From Paractinoplanes lichenicola (GTDB taxonomy: Bacteria; Actinomycetota; Actinomycetes; Mycobacteriales; Micromonosporaceae): a stretch of 64,000 nucleotides of DNA. The first letter of the stretch is position 1. Each line of letters starts with the position of its first letter. The notes beneath the pieces were generated by a model. The model was not told the DNA's origin and searched no databases. It was given only the letters and a program-made list of their open reading frames with translations. The translations under genes and the position numbers were made by a program. The DNA lies in contig NZ_JAENHO010000001.1 of NCBI RefSeq assembly GCF_016785085.1, positions 496,001 to 560,000 of the forward strand, given 5' to 3'. Below, one piece after another: positions 50,422 to 59,599 of the stretch.

Positions 50422-51729
50422 ATGGAGATCCGCGAGCCCGCCGCCGTCGTCTTACTCGACGTGCGAAGGATCTTCCTCATCGAGCTGCGCCGAACCCCTG
50501 CCGTCTGGGCGGCGCTCGCCCTGCTGGCCGCCGGGGCCGGTCTGCTGTACGCCGCCCCGCAGCGCTGGACGGCGGGCTACATGATCCTGGCGATGGACCA
50601 GCGCTGGTATCTGTCGGTGCTGCTCGGGCTGGCCATGGCGGCCGGGGCCACGCAGGGCCGCCGCGACCACCGCTCCCGGGTCACCGAGCTGTTCGCCGGC
50701 ATCCCCCGGCCGCGCCTGCAGCGGGCCACGCCGATCCTGCTGGCGTACGGCGGTGCCGCGGCCCTCGCGTACGTCGGCGCCATCGTCGCGGCCGCGCTCC
50801 GGATCGCCGGGATCGCGGAGTATCTGCCCGTCCTCGCGGTGGCCGGAGTGGTGGCGGCGGGCGCGACGGCGATGATCGCCGCCACCTGGTTCGGCCTCGC
50901 GATGGGCCGGCTGCTGCCCTCCGCCGCCACCGCCCCGGCCCTGGCCATCCTGTCGATCGCCTCGCCGCTGGCCGCCCGCGGCATCACCGGGCATCGCGAG
51001 TGGCTCAGCACCCTGCTCTTCCCCGCGTACACGCTGGGCGGCTCCACCGATTTCCACACCGTTCCCGTACGGCTCAGCCTGGCCCAACTGCTCTGGCTGG
51101 GCGGCCTGGCCGCGGGCGCGGCGCTGCTCTACGCCGCCACCACCTGGCGGGCCCTGGTGCCCCCGGCCCTGGGGTTGGTGGCCGCCGTGCTGGTGCTGCA
51201 GGGCGGGTCGGCCTTCGTCAAGTATCCGATCGACCCGGTGGCTCGCGAGCTGGTCTGCACCGCGGACGCCCCGCAGGTCTGCGTGGCCCGGATGCACAGC
51301 GGGGTGCTGGACGAGGTGACTCCCCCGGCCCGGGCGGCGCTGGCCAAGCTGGCGCGGCTGCCCGGCGCCCCGACCCGGGCGATCGAGCAGGTGGACACCC
51401 AGAGCCGGGTCGTCGACCAGCCCGCCGACGTCCTGCTCATCCCGGTGGCGATCGCCGACGACGGCCACGCGATGTACGACGGCCGGCTCGAGGAACTCAT
51501 GCTGTACAACGTGGGCGTGACCCCGTTCGTCTGCCCCGACGACTCCCCCGGCACCGACGAGGCGGTCGTCGAGGCCGCCACCGCCTGGCTGACGGGCACC
51601 CCGGCAGCCGACGACCTGTCGCGCGACCTGCAAGAACTCGACGAGCGGGAGGCCGCCACCCGGGTCGCCGCGGTCCGCCGGGCGATCCTGAACTGTGAGT
51701 CCGGGACCGGGTTGCTGACGAAAAACTAA
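50422..51729 (+). CDS. ABC-2-like multi-pass membrane protein without a linked ATPase
   Basis: The 435-residue protein has about seven predicted helices in the first 265 residues (LALLAAGAGLLYAAP, AGVVAAGATAMIAATWFGLA, LLWLGGLAAGAALLYAATT). A soluble C-terminal part follows with paired cysteines (LVCTADAPQVCVARMHSGVL), like actinobacterial ABC transporter permease proteins carrying a VCVHPAY-type domain. Usually an ATPase gene is adjacent; none is here. An in-frame GTG at 50461 (VRRIFLIELRR) is an alternative start with a more typical N-terminus. Function unknown. It is convergent with the response regulator, with the two stop codons overlapping. Confidence 0.7.
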   Translation: MEIREPAAVVLLDVRRIFLIELRRTPAVWAALALLAAGAGLLYAAPQRWTAGYMILAMDQRWYLSVLLGLAMAAGATQGRRDHRSRVTELFAGIPRPRLQRATPILLAYGGAAALAYVGAIVAAALRIAGIAEYLPVLAVAGVVAAGATAMIAATWFGLAMGRLLPSAATAPALAILSIASPLAARGITGHREWLSTLLFPAYTLGGSTDFHTVPVRLSLAQLLWLGGLAAGAALLYAATTWRALVPPALGLVAAVLVLQGGSAFVKYPIDPVARELVCTADAPQVCVARMHSGVLDEVTPPARAALAKLARLPGAPTRAIEQVDTQSRVVDQPADVLLIPVAIADDGHAMYDGRLEELMLYNVGVTPFVCPDDSPGTDEAVVEAATAWLTGTPAADDLSRDLQELDEREAATRVAAVRRAILNCESGTGLLTKN

Positions 51730-52373
51730 ACCAGCCCGCGGCGGTAGGCGTAGACGACTGCCTGCACCCGGTCGCGCAGGCCGAGCTTGGTCAGGATGCG
51801 GGAGACGTACGTCTTGACCGTCTCGTGGCTGATCACCAGCGTCTCCGCGATCTCGGCGTTGGACAGCCCGGTCGCGATCAGGCGCAGCACCTCCAGCTCC
51901 CGCGCGGTCAGCGGCAGATCGCCGGGCACGTCGTCGGCGGCGCGGATCCGTGTCGCGTAGCGGCCGATCAGCTGCCGGGTCACCTCGGGGGCGAGGAGCG
52001 CGGCCCCCGCGGCCACCGTACGGATGCCGTGCAGCAGCTGGGCCGGCGGCGCGTCCTTGAGCAGGAAGCCGCTCGCTCCCGCGCGCAACGCCCGGTACAC
52101 GTACTCGTCGATGTTGAAGGTGGTCACCACCAGCACCTTGACCGGCCGGGGCACCTCGGCCCCGGCCAGCCGGCGGGTGGCCTCGATGCCGTCGATGCCG
52201 GGCATGCGCACGTCCATGACGACCACGTCGGGTTCGAGCCGGCGGGCCTCGGCCACCGCGGCCAGGCCGTCGCCGCACTCGCCGACCACCGCGAGGTCGG
52301 GCTGGGCGTCGATGATGGTGGCGAAGCCCGTACGGATCAGCGCCTGGTCGTCGCAGACCAGCACCCTGATCAC
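51726..52373 (-). CDS. NarL/LuxR-family response regulator
   Basis: The 215-residue protein has a receiver domain (VLVCDDQALIRTGFATII, phospho-acceptor Asp54 in VVVMDVRMPGIDG, switch TTFN, Lys in GFLLKDAPP) and a C-terminal LuxR HTH (LTARELEVLRLIATGLSNAE, VKTYVSRILTKLGLRDRVQ). GTG 52373 is the start. It is the partner of the kinase directly upstream; a 4-nt GTGA overlap with the kinase would be restored if the kinase frameshift were repaired. Confidence 0.94.
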   Translation of the reverse strand: MIRVLVCDDQALIRTGFATIIDAQPDLAVVGECGDGLAAVAEARRLEPDVVVMDVRMPGIDGIEATRRLAGAEVPRPVKVLVVTTFNIDEYVYRALRAGASGFLLKDAPPAQLLHGIRTVAAGAALLAPEVTRQLIGRYATRIRAADDVPGDLPLTARELEVLRLIATGLSNAEIAETLVISHETVKTYVSRILTKLGLRDRVQAVVYAYRRGLV

Positions 52374-52377
52374 GCGG

Positions 52378-53484
52378 TCACCCCGACGGGGATGCGGGCC
52401 GTGACGACGAACCCGCGCCACCGGTCTGCGGCCCGGCGCTGAAGTCGCCCCCGAGCGTGCCGACCCGCTCGGCCAGCCCGGCCAGCCCGCGGCCGCTGCC
52501 CCCGGGCGACGCCGTGCTCGTGCCCGAGCCGTCGGTGCTGATCCGCACGTCGATCTCCTGTGTTCCGTAGCGGACCGTGAGCGTGGTGCGCGCGCCGTGG
52601 TCGTACTTCAGGGCGTTGGTCAATGCCTCCTGGGCGACCCGATAGACGGTGACGTCGGCGCCGCCGGGCGGGGCGGTCGAACTGCCCTCCTCGATCAGCT
52701 CGACCGGCTGCCCGGCCCGGCGGCTCTGCTCGACCAGGGCCCGCAGCTCGCCGCCGTGGCCGGGGTTGAGCAGGTCCAGCAGGTGCCGCAGTTCGGTGAT
52801 GGCCTGCCGCCCGGTGTCGGTGACCGCGGTCAGGGTGGTGTCGAGCCGGTCGGGCGCCGCGGTCAGGTAGCGCGCCGCCTCGGCCTGCACGACCATCGCG
52901 GTCACGTGGTGAGTGACGACGTCGTGCAGCTCGCGGGCGATCCGGATGCGCTCGGCGGCGCGGGCGGCCTCCTCGAGCTGCTGCCGGCGCTGGGTTTCGG
53001 CCTGCCGGCTCCGCCGCAGCGCGGATCCGATGCCCCACATGGCGGCCAGCACGATGTAGAAGAACACGAGGTCGCCCACGCCGGTCGGGCCGACCCGATC
53101 CAGAACCACGGCGAAACCGACATAGGCGAGCGAGGCTCCGATCATCACCGCGCGCCGGTGTGCGGCTTGGTGGGCACCGGCGCTGAACAAGGCGACCGCC
53201 AGCGCGGTGCCGCCGATCGTGTGGAAGCCGAGCAGTTGGTCGAAGGCGAACCCGACGGCCACCAGCGACAGGGCGAGAGCAGGCAACTTCCGCCGTACGG
53301 CCAAGGGCAGGCACTCGAGGGCGATGACGAGCACGCCCAGCCAGTCGAAGGGCTGCTCCGGCACCAGGTCGCTGAACCGGGTGCCGTGCCGGTGCCAGGC
53401 CGGGACGAGGGCCAGCGCGAAGAGCAGCAGCGCGAAGGGCAGGTCGCGGACGGTCACGTCGCAGCGCCGCAGGAAGCCGATCAC
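52378..53484 (-). CDS. NarL-type sensor histidine kinase, probable frameshift at the 3' end
   Basis: The 368-residue kinase has five predicted N-terminal helices, a HisKA_3 dimerisation domain with the phospho-acceptor His187 in RIARELHDVVTHHV, and a HATPase (VYRVAQEALTNALKYDHGAR; G-box GRGLAGLAERVGTLGGDF). The end reads GGAGSSSRPASPSG. In the next frame the same DNA reads GFVVTARIPVGVTA, the usual final strand of this family, and stops in a GTGA overlap with the regulator start. One G missing from the run at 52412-52414 would explain this. GTG start overlaps the CPBP stop. Confidence 0.88.
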   Translation of the reverse strand: MIGFLRRCDVTVRDLPFALLLFALALVPAWHRHGTRFSDLVPEQPFDWLGVLVIALECLPLAVRRKLPALALSLVAVGFAFDQLLGFHTIGGTALAVALFSAGAHQAAHRRAVMIGASLAYVGFAVVLDRVGPTGVGDLVFFYIVLAAMWGIGSALRRSRQAETQRRQQLEEAARAAERIRIARELHDVVTHHVTAMVVQAEAARYLTAAPDRLDTTLTAVTDTGRQAITELRHLLDLLNPGHGGELRALVEQSRRAGQPVELIEEGSSTAPPGGADVTVYRVAQEALTNALKYDHGARTTLTVRYGTQEIDVRISTDGSGTSTASPGGSGRGLAGLAERVGTLGGDFSAGPQTGGAGSSSRPASPSG

Positions 53485-54302
53485 CGCACGAGCGTAGAGG
53501 GCTCACGGCGGCGCAGCGGCACGATGTTCCCCCGGCGGTGGGCCAGCCACAGGAAGACCCCCGTGACCACCACGCCGGCCATCAGCGTGGACAGGCTCGC
53601 CTCGGGACCGAAGTCGCCGCCGCTGAGCCACGTGCTGCCGGTCAGCTCCGAGTCGAGCAGGCCCCGCTTGAGGCCGTTGCCCGAGACCTCGGTGCTGAAG
53701 ATGGCGGCCTGCGCGTAGTTCCAGCCGAAGTGCAGGCCGATCGGCAACCACAGGCTCCGGGTGGCGATGTAGGCGGAGGTCAGCATGCCGCCGCCGGCGA
53801 ACGCGACGCACAGCGCGCCCCACAGGCTGGCGTTCTCGTTGAGCAGGTGGACGGCGCCGAACACGAGGGCCGACAACGCCAGCGCGAGCCAGGTGCCGGT
53901 CACCTTCTCGACGTGCCGGAACAGCACGCCGCGGAACATCAGCTCCTCGGTGACCGCGGCGGCGGCCATGAACCCGATCAGCCCCAGCGCGGCGAGCGGC
54001 TCGTCGCTCAGCCCGTGCACCCGGTAGCCGCCGTTGGCCGCGATGTTGCCGATCACGGCCGCGAACAGCGCCAGGCCGAGCAGCGTGCCCCGCAGCAGAC
54101 CCGAGGCCGCCGTACCGGCCGACGCCTCGATCACCTCGCGTTTCTCGGTGAGCCGGACCACCCAGTAGTAGGCGAGCATCGCGAGCACCGAGCCGACGAC
54201 CCCGGTCACGAGGAGCAGCCAGACGTTGTCCTGGGTCGCGGTGACGACCTGACCGGCCAGGAAGGCGACCGCTACGACCGCCACAAGTTGCAGCACACGC
54301 AT
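53481..54302 (-). CDS. CPBP-family intramembrane metalloprotease
   Basis: The 273-residue membrane protein has eight or so helices and the CPBP (Abi/CAAX-protease) motifs: AVTEELMFRGVLFRHVEKV (motif EExxxR), ALVFGAVHLLNENASLWGA (FxxxH) and WLPIGLHFGWNYAQAAIFS (HxxxN). Bacterial members cleave membrane or prenylated-like substrates, process bacteriocins or anti-sigma factors. It leads an operon with the kinase (GTGA overlap), suggesting that it takes part in the same membrane signal. ATG 54302 chosen; longer frame has no ribosome site. Confidence 0.9.
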   Translation of the reverse strand: MRVLQLVAVVAVAFLAGQVVTATQDNVWLLLVTGVVGSVLAMLAYYWVVRLTEKREVIEASAGTAASGLLRGTLLGLALFAAVIGNIAANGGYRVHGLSDEPLAALGLIGFMAAAAVTEELMFRGVLFRHVEKVTGTWLALALSALVFGAVHLLNENASLWGALCVAFAGGGMLTSAYIATRSLWLPIGLHFGWNYAQAAIFSTEVSGNGLKRGLLDSELTGSTWLSGGDFGPEASLSTLMAGVVVTGVFLWLAHRRGNIVPLRRREPSTLVR

Positions 54303-54360
54303 GACTGAAAAGGTAGAGATTTCCGGGCCCCGCGTCGTCACCGTGCAGCGGACACCGCGG

Positions 54361-54378
54361 GTAGCTCGCGCGAGCTAC
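54361..54378. terminator. Perfect 18-bp palindrome GTAGCTCGCGCGAGCTAC after the pilin operon
   Basis: A perfect self-complementary 18-mer begins 4 nt past the stop of the last pilin gene and 58 nt upstream of the CPBP start. It could end the pilin transcript or act as an operator for the CPBP operon. Confidence 0.45.
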
Positions 54379-54382
54379 AAGA

Positions 54383-54982
54383 TCACCAGATCGGATCGTC
54401 CAGGGAGGACTCGGCGAGCATCGCGGTGACGTACTGGCACTGGCGGTTGGCGCAGTCCGGGGCGGTCCACGTGAGGGCGACGACGATGCGGAACATCTCG
54501 ACCCGGGACGAGCGCAGCAGCGCGGGGACGGCGGGGACCACGACGCAGTCGCCACCGGTCTTCGGCTGCCAGCACCGGCCCACATACCACCAGCGCTGGT
54601 AGGGGGTCGCGCCGTCGGCGGGCTGGATCGTCTCGGGCGCCGTCGGCAGGCCCGCCACGGTGGCGGACGCCGGTGTCGACGGATCCTGCCAGGCCAATTC
54701 CGTACGGGCGGGGTCGAGATAGACGCTGGTGCCGGGCGCCTGCCACTGGGCCTGCACGGCGATCTGATCGCGGCCGAGCAGCACGTTCTCGCCGGGCAGC
54801 TGGCTGACGTAGTCGAGCGAGTTGGCCGCCAGCTGCGCCGCGACCTGCACGTCGGCCTGCCGGTGCTGCACGGTCGAGCTGCGGATGAAGAACAGGGCCA
54901 GGGCGCTCATGACGACCCCGACGACGGCCAGCGCGACCATCGTCTCGATCAGCGTGAAACCCTCGTCCGTACGGCGTCTCAT
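54383..54982 (-). CDS. Type IV prepilin-like minor pilin (PilV/PulG-like)
   Basis: The 199-residue protein has a short basic leader and class III signal DEGFTLIETMVALAVVGVV, with cleavage after Gly8 before Phe and the conserved Glu at +5. A globular C-terminal domain with four cysteines follows (VGRCWQPKTGGDC, APDCANRQCQ). Minor pilins prime assembly or decorate pilus tips. The start overlaps the stop of the preceding pilin gene (ATGA). No major pilin, PilB, PilC or PilD gene is in the window. Confidence 0.9.
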   Translation of the reverse strand: MRRRTDEGFTLIETMVALAVVGVVMSALALFFIRSSTVQHRQADVQVAAQLAANSLDYVSQLPGENVLLGRDQIAVQAQWQAPGTSVYLDPARTELAWQDPSTPASATVAGLPTAPETIQPADGATPYQRWWYVGRCWQPKTGGDCVVVPAVPALLRSSRVEMFRIVVALTWTAPDCANRQCQYVTAMLAESSLDDPIW

Positions 54983-56508
54983 CGCTCGACCACCCCGCTC
55001 AGCCCCGACGTGCTGACCGGCGGCACCGCGTTCCACTTCTGCAGGTAGTCGCCGCTGCACGGGGTGAAGCCGATCCAGTCCGCCTGCACCGGGTTGCCCG
55101 CGGCGGGCATGGGGGCCAGGCACTTCCCGGCCCAGGCACCGGTGCCCTCGATGCGGTATTTCTCGTCGTACGTGGCCGCCTTGTCGCCCCGGCTCAGGAA
55201 GATGAAGTCGGCGGCGGCCGTGGCCGGGTTGGCCGGGCAGACGACGACGGTGGCCCGGGTCTGACCGGCCGCGGGCGCCTTGAGGCAGTTCTTGGTGACG
55301 TTGTCGGTCCGGGTCACGTAGACCAGCCCGCGCTCGTTGCTGCCGGGCAGCGTCCAGACCTGGTTCCAGACCTGGCTCATGTCGCGGAACTGGATGTTGG
55401 GCGACTGCTTGCACGGGAAGGCCCAGTTCAGCCCGGCGCTGTAGTTGTAGTCCATGCACTTGCCGAACTGGCGGAAGTTGACCAGCTGGCCGGATTCGGG
55501 GCCGGCGGCGCCCGAACCGGCGTCGGCCGTGATGTTCCACGACTGGTAGTCGGTGGTGGTCAGCCCGCACCGGCGGCCGGCGTCGTTGTTGAGCGTCCCG
55601 GTCGTGTTGTTGAGCACGATCTGCTGGCTCGCCGCGACGATGTTCCAGCAGAAGGCGTTGAGGTTGCGCCCGTCCGAGGTGCCGCGCAGGTTGCTGGAGG
55701 AGTCGAAGCTCCACTGCTGGGGGATCTGGGTGGTCAGGCCGCAGTCGCGCAGCTCGAGGCGCTGCCCGACCGCCTGCAGGACGCCGGCCTGGGCGCACAG
55801 CCCGTTGGGGTAGAGCGACGTGTTGACAGTCATCAGCCGGATCGTGATGTTGGACATGTAGCCGAACTTCTGCCGGTCGACAGTGGTGCCGTCGGCGTTG
55901 GTGGCGCACACCGACATGGTCAGCGGCGCCCCGATGGCGGCCGTGGCGGCGGTCAGGCAGTAGTCCTGGGTGGCCGCGGGCGTGCGATAGACCCGGATCT
56001 GCCCGCCGGGCATGTTGCCCGCCGCGCGCAGCCGGAACTGGTAGTTGCCGATCAGGGTGCGCTTGTACTTGCCGTCGGAGGAGGTGCCGATCGAGATCAC
56101 CTGGGCGTAGCGCGGGATCTCGAGCATGGTGGCGGCGCAGGTGACGCCGTTGGCGCGCACCCAGGCCTCGTCCTGCTGACCCGGGTCGGTCTTGAGATAC
56201 CAGATGGTCGCGGCGTAGGTGCCCGCCTTCGCGGTGGCGGTGCCGTTGACCTGGGCCGCGCCCGTCGAGCAGGGCAGCGCCGCGAGCGAGCCGGCGTTGG
56301 CCAGGCCGACCGCCGCGCGTAACGACGCCAGGCCACTGGCCAGACCCGTACGGGCTGATTGCAGTGCCGTGGTGCGCCCGATGGCCGAGCGCGTGTCGAC
56401 CTCGCCCCGCGTGATGGTCGTCGCGGTGAGGATCGTCAGCCCCAGCCCGATCACCACGATGAGCATGGCCAGGGGCATCGAGCCGTCGTCGCGGCGGTGG
56501 ACCCTCAT
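54979..56508 (-). CDS. PilX-like pilus protein with ricin-B/QxW-type lectin-like region
   Basis: The 509-residue protein begins like PilX-type pilus proteins: a short charged leader and a hydrophobic N-terminal helix (GSMPLAMLIVVIGLGLTILT), without the canonical GFTLxE. After about residue 150 come repeats with QxW-type signatures and cysteines: CLTAATAAIGAPLTMSVC, IPQQWSFDSSSNLRGTSDGR, TDYQSWNITADAG, CLAPMPAAGN and YLQKWNAV. These recall beta-trefoil ricin-B lectins, which bind galactose or xylan-type sugars. The protein may put a sugar-binding adhesin at the pilus. It overlaps both neighbours by 4 nt. The lectin call is inferred from spacing, not aligned. Confidence 0.7.
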   Translation of the reverse strand: MRVHRRDDGSMPLAMLIVVIGLGLTILTATTITRGEVDTRSAIGRTTALQSARTGLASGLASLRAAVGLANAGSLAALPCSTGAAQVNGTATAKAGTYAATIWYLKTDPGQQDEAWVRANGVTCAATMLEIPRYAQVISIGTSSDGKYKRTLIGNYQFRLRAAGNMPGGQIRVYRTPAATQDYCLTAATAAIGAPLTMSVCATNADGTTVDRQKFGYMSNITIRLMTVNTSLYPNGLCAQAGVLQAVGQRLELRDCGLTTQIPQQWSFDSSSNLRGTSDGRNLNAFCWNIVAASQQIVLNNTTGTLNNDAGRRCGLTTTDYQSWNITADAGSGAAGPESGQLVNFRQFGKCMDYNYSAGLNWAFPCKQSPNIQFRDMSQVWNQVWTLPGSNERGLVYVTRTDNVTKNCLKAPAAGQTRATVVVCPANPATAAADFIFLSRGDKAATYDEKYRIEGTGAWAGKCLAPMPAAGNPVQADWIGFTPCSGDYLQKWNAVPPVSTSGLSGVVER

Positions 56509-57089
56509 GGCCGGCTCATCTCGGTGCAGACGCCGGTGCTCACGGTGGTCAGCGACGTGTTGACGGCGGTGAACGAGAAGGTCGAACTGCGGCCGGTGCG
56601 CACCGCGACGTCGACGGTCAGCCGCTGGTGGGGATAGCCGCTCGTGCTCGAGGGCTCCAGCGTGAACGGCTGGGTGCCGCCGCCGAGCGAGGAGGCGATG
56701 GTCGTCCAGGCGCCGATCGGCTCGTTCGCCGGCTTGCGCCGCTGCTGGAGCACGCCCGTGTTCGCGTTGAGCCGCAACTGGCTGCACATCTCGGTGGTCG
56801 TGGTGAGCGAGCGCCACTCCACATACCAGCCGCCGGTGCTCGTGGGCGCGGCGTTCGGCTGGCTGATCGCGTACGCGTAGCGCAGGGAGCGGTCGAGCTG
56901 CTGGAAGGCGCTCTGCAACTGGACCATCTCGTTCGAGAGCACCTCGTTGCGGGTGTGGAAGCGGTACATCTGCACGACGGCGGTGGTCACCATGGCCATC
57001 ACGACCGAGGTGACGCCCATCGCGACCAGCACCTCGGTCAGTGTCACACCCTCGTCGTCACGGGACGAGAGGGGGCGGACGCTGCGCAT
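56505..57089 (-). CDS. Type IV prepilin-like minor pilin (PilW-like)
   Basis: The 194-residue protein has the class III signal DEGVTLTEVLVAMGVTSVVM (cleavage after Gly, Glu at +5), a long amphipathic helix (LSNEMVQLQSAFQQLDRSLR) and a beta-rich globular domain (TGGWYVEWRSLTTTTEMC), as in PilW/PulJ minor pilins. It leads the three-gene operon. ATG 57089 is used because it gives a normal leader and sits 7 nt after a WhiG/FliA-like -10 element, so the mRNA may be leaderless; no ribosome site is visible. Confidence 0.88.
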   Translation of the reverse strand: MRSVRPLSSRDDEGVTLTEVLVAMGVTSVVMAMVTTAVVQMYRFHTRNEVLSNEMVQLQSAFQQLDRSLRYAYAISQPNAAPTSTGGWYVEWRSLTTTTEMCSQLRLNANTGVLQQRRKPANEPIGAWTTIASSLGGGTQPFTLEPSSTSGYPHQRLTVDVAVRTGRSSTFSFTAVNTSLTTVSTGVCTEMSRP

Positions 57090-57096
57090 ACGGGGG

Positions 57097-57123
57097 TTAT
57101 CGGCGCTCCGGGTGCGCGCCTTA
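57097..57123 (-). promoter_or_regulatory. Sigma-28 (WhiG/FliA)-like promoter of the pilin operon
   Basis: On the minus strand, TAAG (57123-57120), a 15-nt spacer, and GCCGATAA (57104-57097) match the WhiG/FliA consensus TAAA-N15/16-GCCGATAA with one mismatch. The -10 ends 7 nt before the ATG at 57089, so the predicted transcript starts at or next to the start codon. Confidence 0.6.
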
Positions 57124-57183
57124 GCGAAGTGCGAACGCCTTTTGTCAGAGGCTTCGTAAGTTTCGGCGACGCCTTCCGATTGA

Positions 57184-58368
<1,185 letters not shown>

Positions 58369-58379
58369 CCCCCGTCAAC

Positions 58380-58405
58380 GGCGCGGCGGCCCCGGCCGCC
58401 GCGCC
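58380..58405. terminator. Bidirectional terminator hairpin
   Basis: GGCGCGGCGGCC and GGCCGCCGCGCC form a perfect 12-bp stem with a 2-nt centre, between the convergent xylanase and YCII genes. Confidence 0.75.
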
Positions 58406-58412
58406 TCGCCGG

Positions 58413-58682
58413 TCACGGGCCGACGGTGATTTTCCATTCCTTGAGCTCGCGGTTCTTCGTCACGTCGTGGCGGGTGTACGGGTCCTGGTCGATCAGCGCC
58501 TGCGCGGCCTCGGCGTCGGGGGCCGCGAGCACGATGATGCCGCCGCTCAGGTCGGCGAGCGGGCCGGCCAGCAGCAGCGAGCCCTCGGCCTGCAGCTTGG
58601 CCAGGTGGTCGAGGTGCTCCTGGCGGCGCGCGGCGCGTTCCGGGGTGTCGTTGTACGCGTACGTGAGGATGAAGTGGCTCAT
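58413..58682 (-). CDS. YCII-related domain protein
   Basis: The 89-residue ferredoxin-like protein matches the YciI family: FILTYAYNDTPERAARRQEH, LQAEGSLLLAGPLADLSGGI, and a conserved acidic tail AQALIDQDPYTRHDVTKN, which includes the His-Asp region proposed as active site. Members include dehalogenase- or lactonase-like enzymes and small fusion domains. Its ATG overlaps the amidohydrolase stop, so it is the last gene of the molybdenum hydroxylase operon and may act on the same pathway. Confidence 0.85.
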   Translation of the reverse strand: MSHFILTYAYNDTPERAARRQEHLDHLAKLQAEGSLLLAGPLADLSGGIIVLAAPDAEAAQALIDQDPYTRHDVTKNRELKEWKITVGP

Positions 58683-59599
58683 GACGGTGTCCCTTCCCTC
58701 TTTCCGAGGCCGTAGACCCGGCGGGCCGTACGGGCAAAGATGTCGGCCTGTTCGTCGTCGGTGCGATCTTGCAGCGCGCGCCGCCACGCGCCGGTCAGCT
58801 CGGCCGCGTTCGTCCACAGTGTCTCGACCGGCAGGTTGGTGCCGAACATGGCGCGGGACGAGCCGAACAGCGCCAGCACCTCCTCGGTCACGAGCCGCAT
58901 GAGCTCCGGGTCGACGCGGTGGACGAAGGTGCCCTGACCGGTCAGCTTCACGACGACGTTAGGGCAGGCGGCCAGTTCCCGCAGCCCGGCCCGCCACTCG
59001 GCGACGACGGCCGGGCCGGTGTGATCGGTCAGCATCCCGGCATGGACGAGCACAAATGTCACGTCCGGGTGCTCGGTGACGAGGGCGGCCGCGTCGTGCA
59101 TCTGGCCGGCGAAGACCTGCAGCTCGAACAGCCAGCCGAGCTCGGACAGGGCTGCGATGTTGCGGCGGAACACCGGGTCCTTCATCCGGTCGGGCCCGTC
59201 GGCGAAACGGAACTCCGGACGCTCGTGCCAGTGCAGCTGCAGGCGGGTGCCGACCACGAGCGGGCTGACCGCCTGCTGCTCCCGCATCACCTCGGGCGCG
59301 TCCTCGGCGAACAGGTCGACGCAGCCCACGACTGCCGTCGGCCAGCCCGTACGCTCGTGCAGCCCGGCAACCCAGCGGATCTCGTCGACCACGCGGTCCA
59401 GCGGCCAGTTCGGCTGCACGTAGACGGAGGCCCGGATGCCGGCCGCCTGCGCGTCGCCGATGTACTCCTCGATGAGGTAGTCGCGCCGGATCGGCTCGTA
59501 CGGGCCGAAGATGCGCGGGACCATCGGGCCGGACAGCCATGGCATGTCGGCCTGCCGCCAGACGTGGTGATGCGAGTCGACGATGTCACCGGAATACAT
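58679..59599 (-). CDS. TIM-barrel amidohydrolase (COG3618 / Amidohydro_2, lactonase-like)
   Basis: The 306-residue protein begins IVDSHHHVWRQADMPWLSGP, the metal-binding HxH motif of the COG3618 lactonase group (L-fuconolactonase, PDC hydrolase relatives). It continues with IRASVYVQPNWPLDRVVDEI, FVLVHAGMLTD (His ligand) and RAMFGTNLPVETLW (catalytic position usually Asp in FGSDxP, here Asn). It would hydrolyse a lactone or related product in the oxidation pathway. The ATG at 59599 lies inside the end of the VWA gene (14-nt overlap). Confidence 0.88.
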   Translation of the reverse strand: MYSGDIVDSHHHVWRQADMPWLSGPMVPRIFGPYEPIRRDYLIEEYIGDAQAAGIRASVYVQPNWPLDRVVDEIRWVAGLHERTGWPTAVVGCVDLFAEDAPEVMREQQAVSPLVVGTRLQLHWHERPEFRFADGPDRMKDPVFRRNIAALSELGWLFELQVFAGQMHDAAALVTEHPDVTFVLVHAGMLTDHTGPAVVAEWRAGLRELAACPNVVVKLTGQGTFVHRVDPELMRLVTEEVLALFGSSRAMFGTNLPVETLWTNAAELTGAWRRALQDRTDDEQADIFARTARRVYGLGKREGTPS

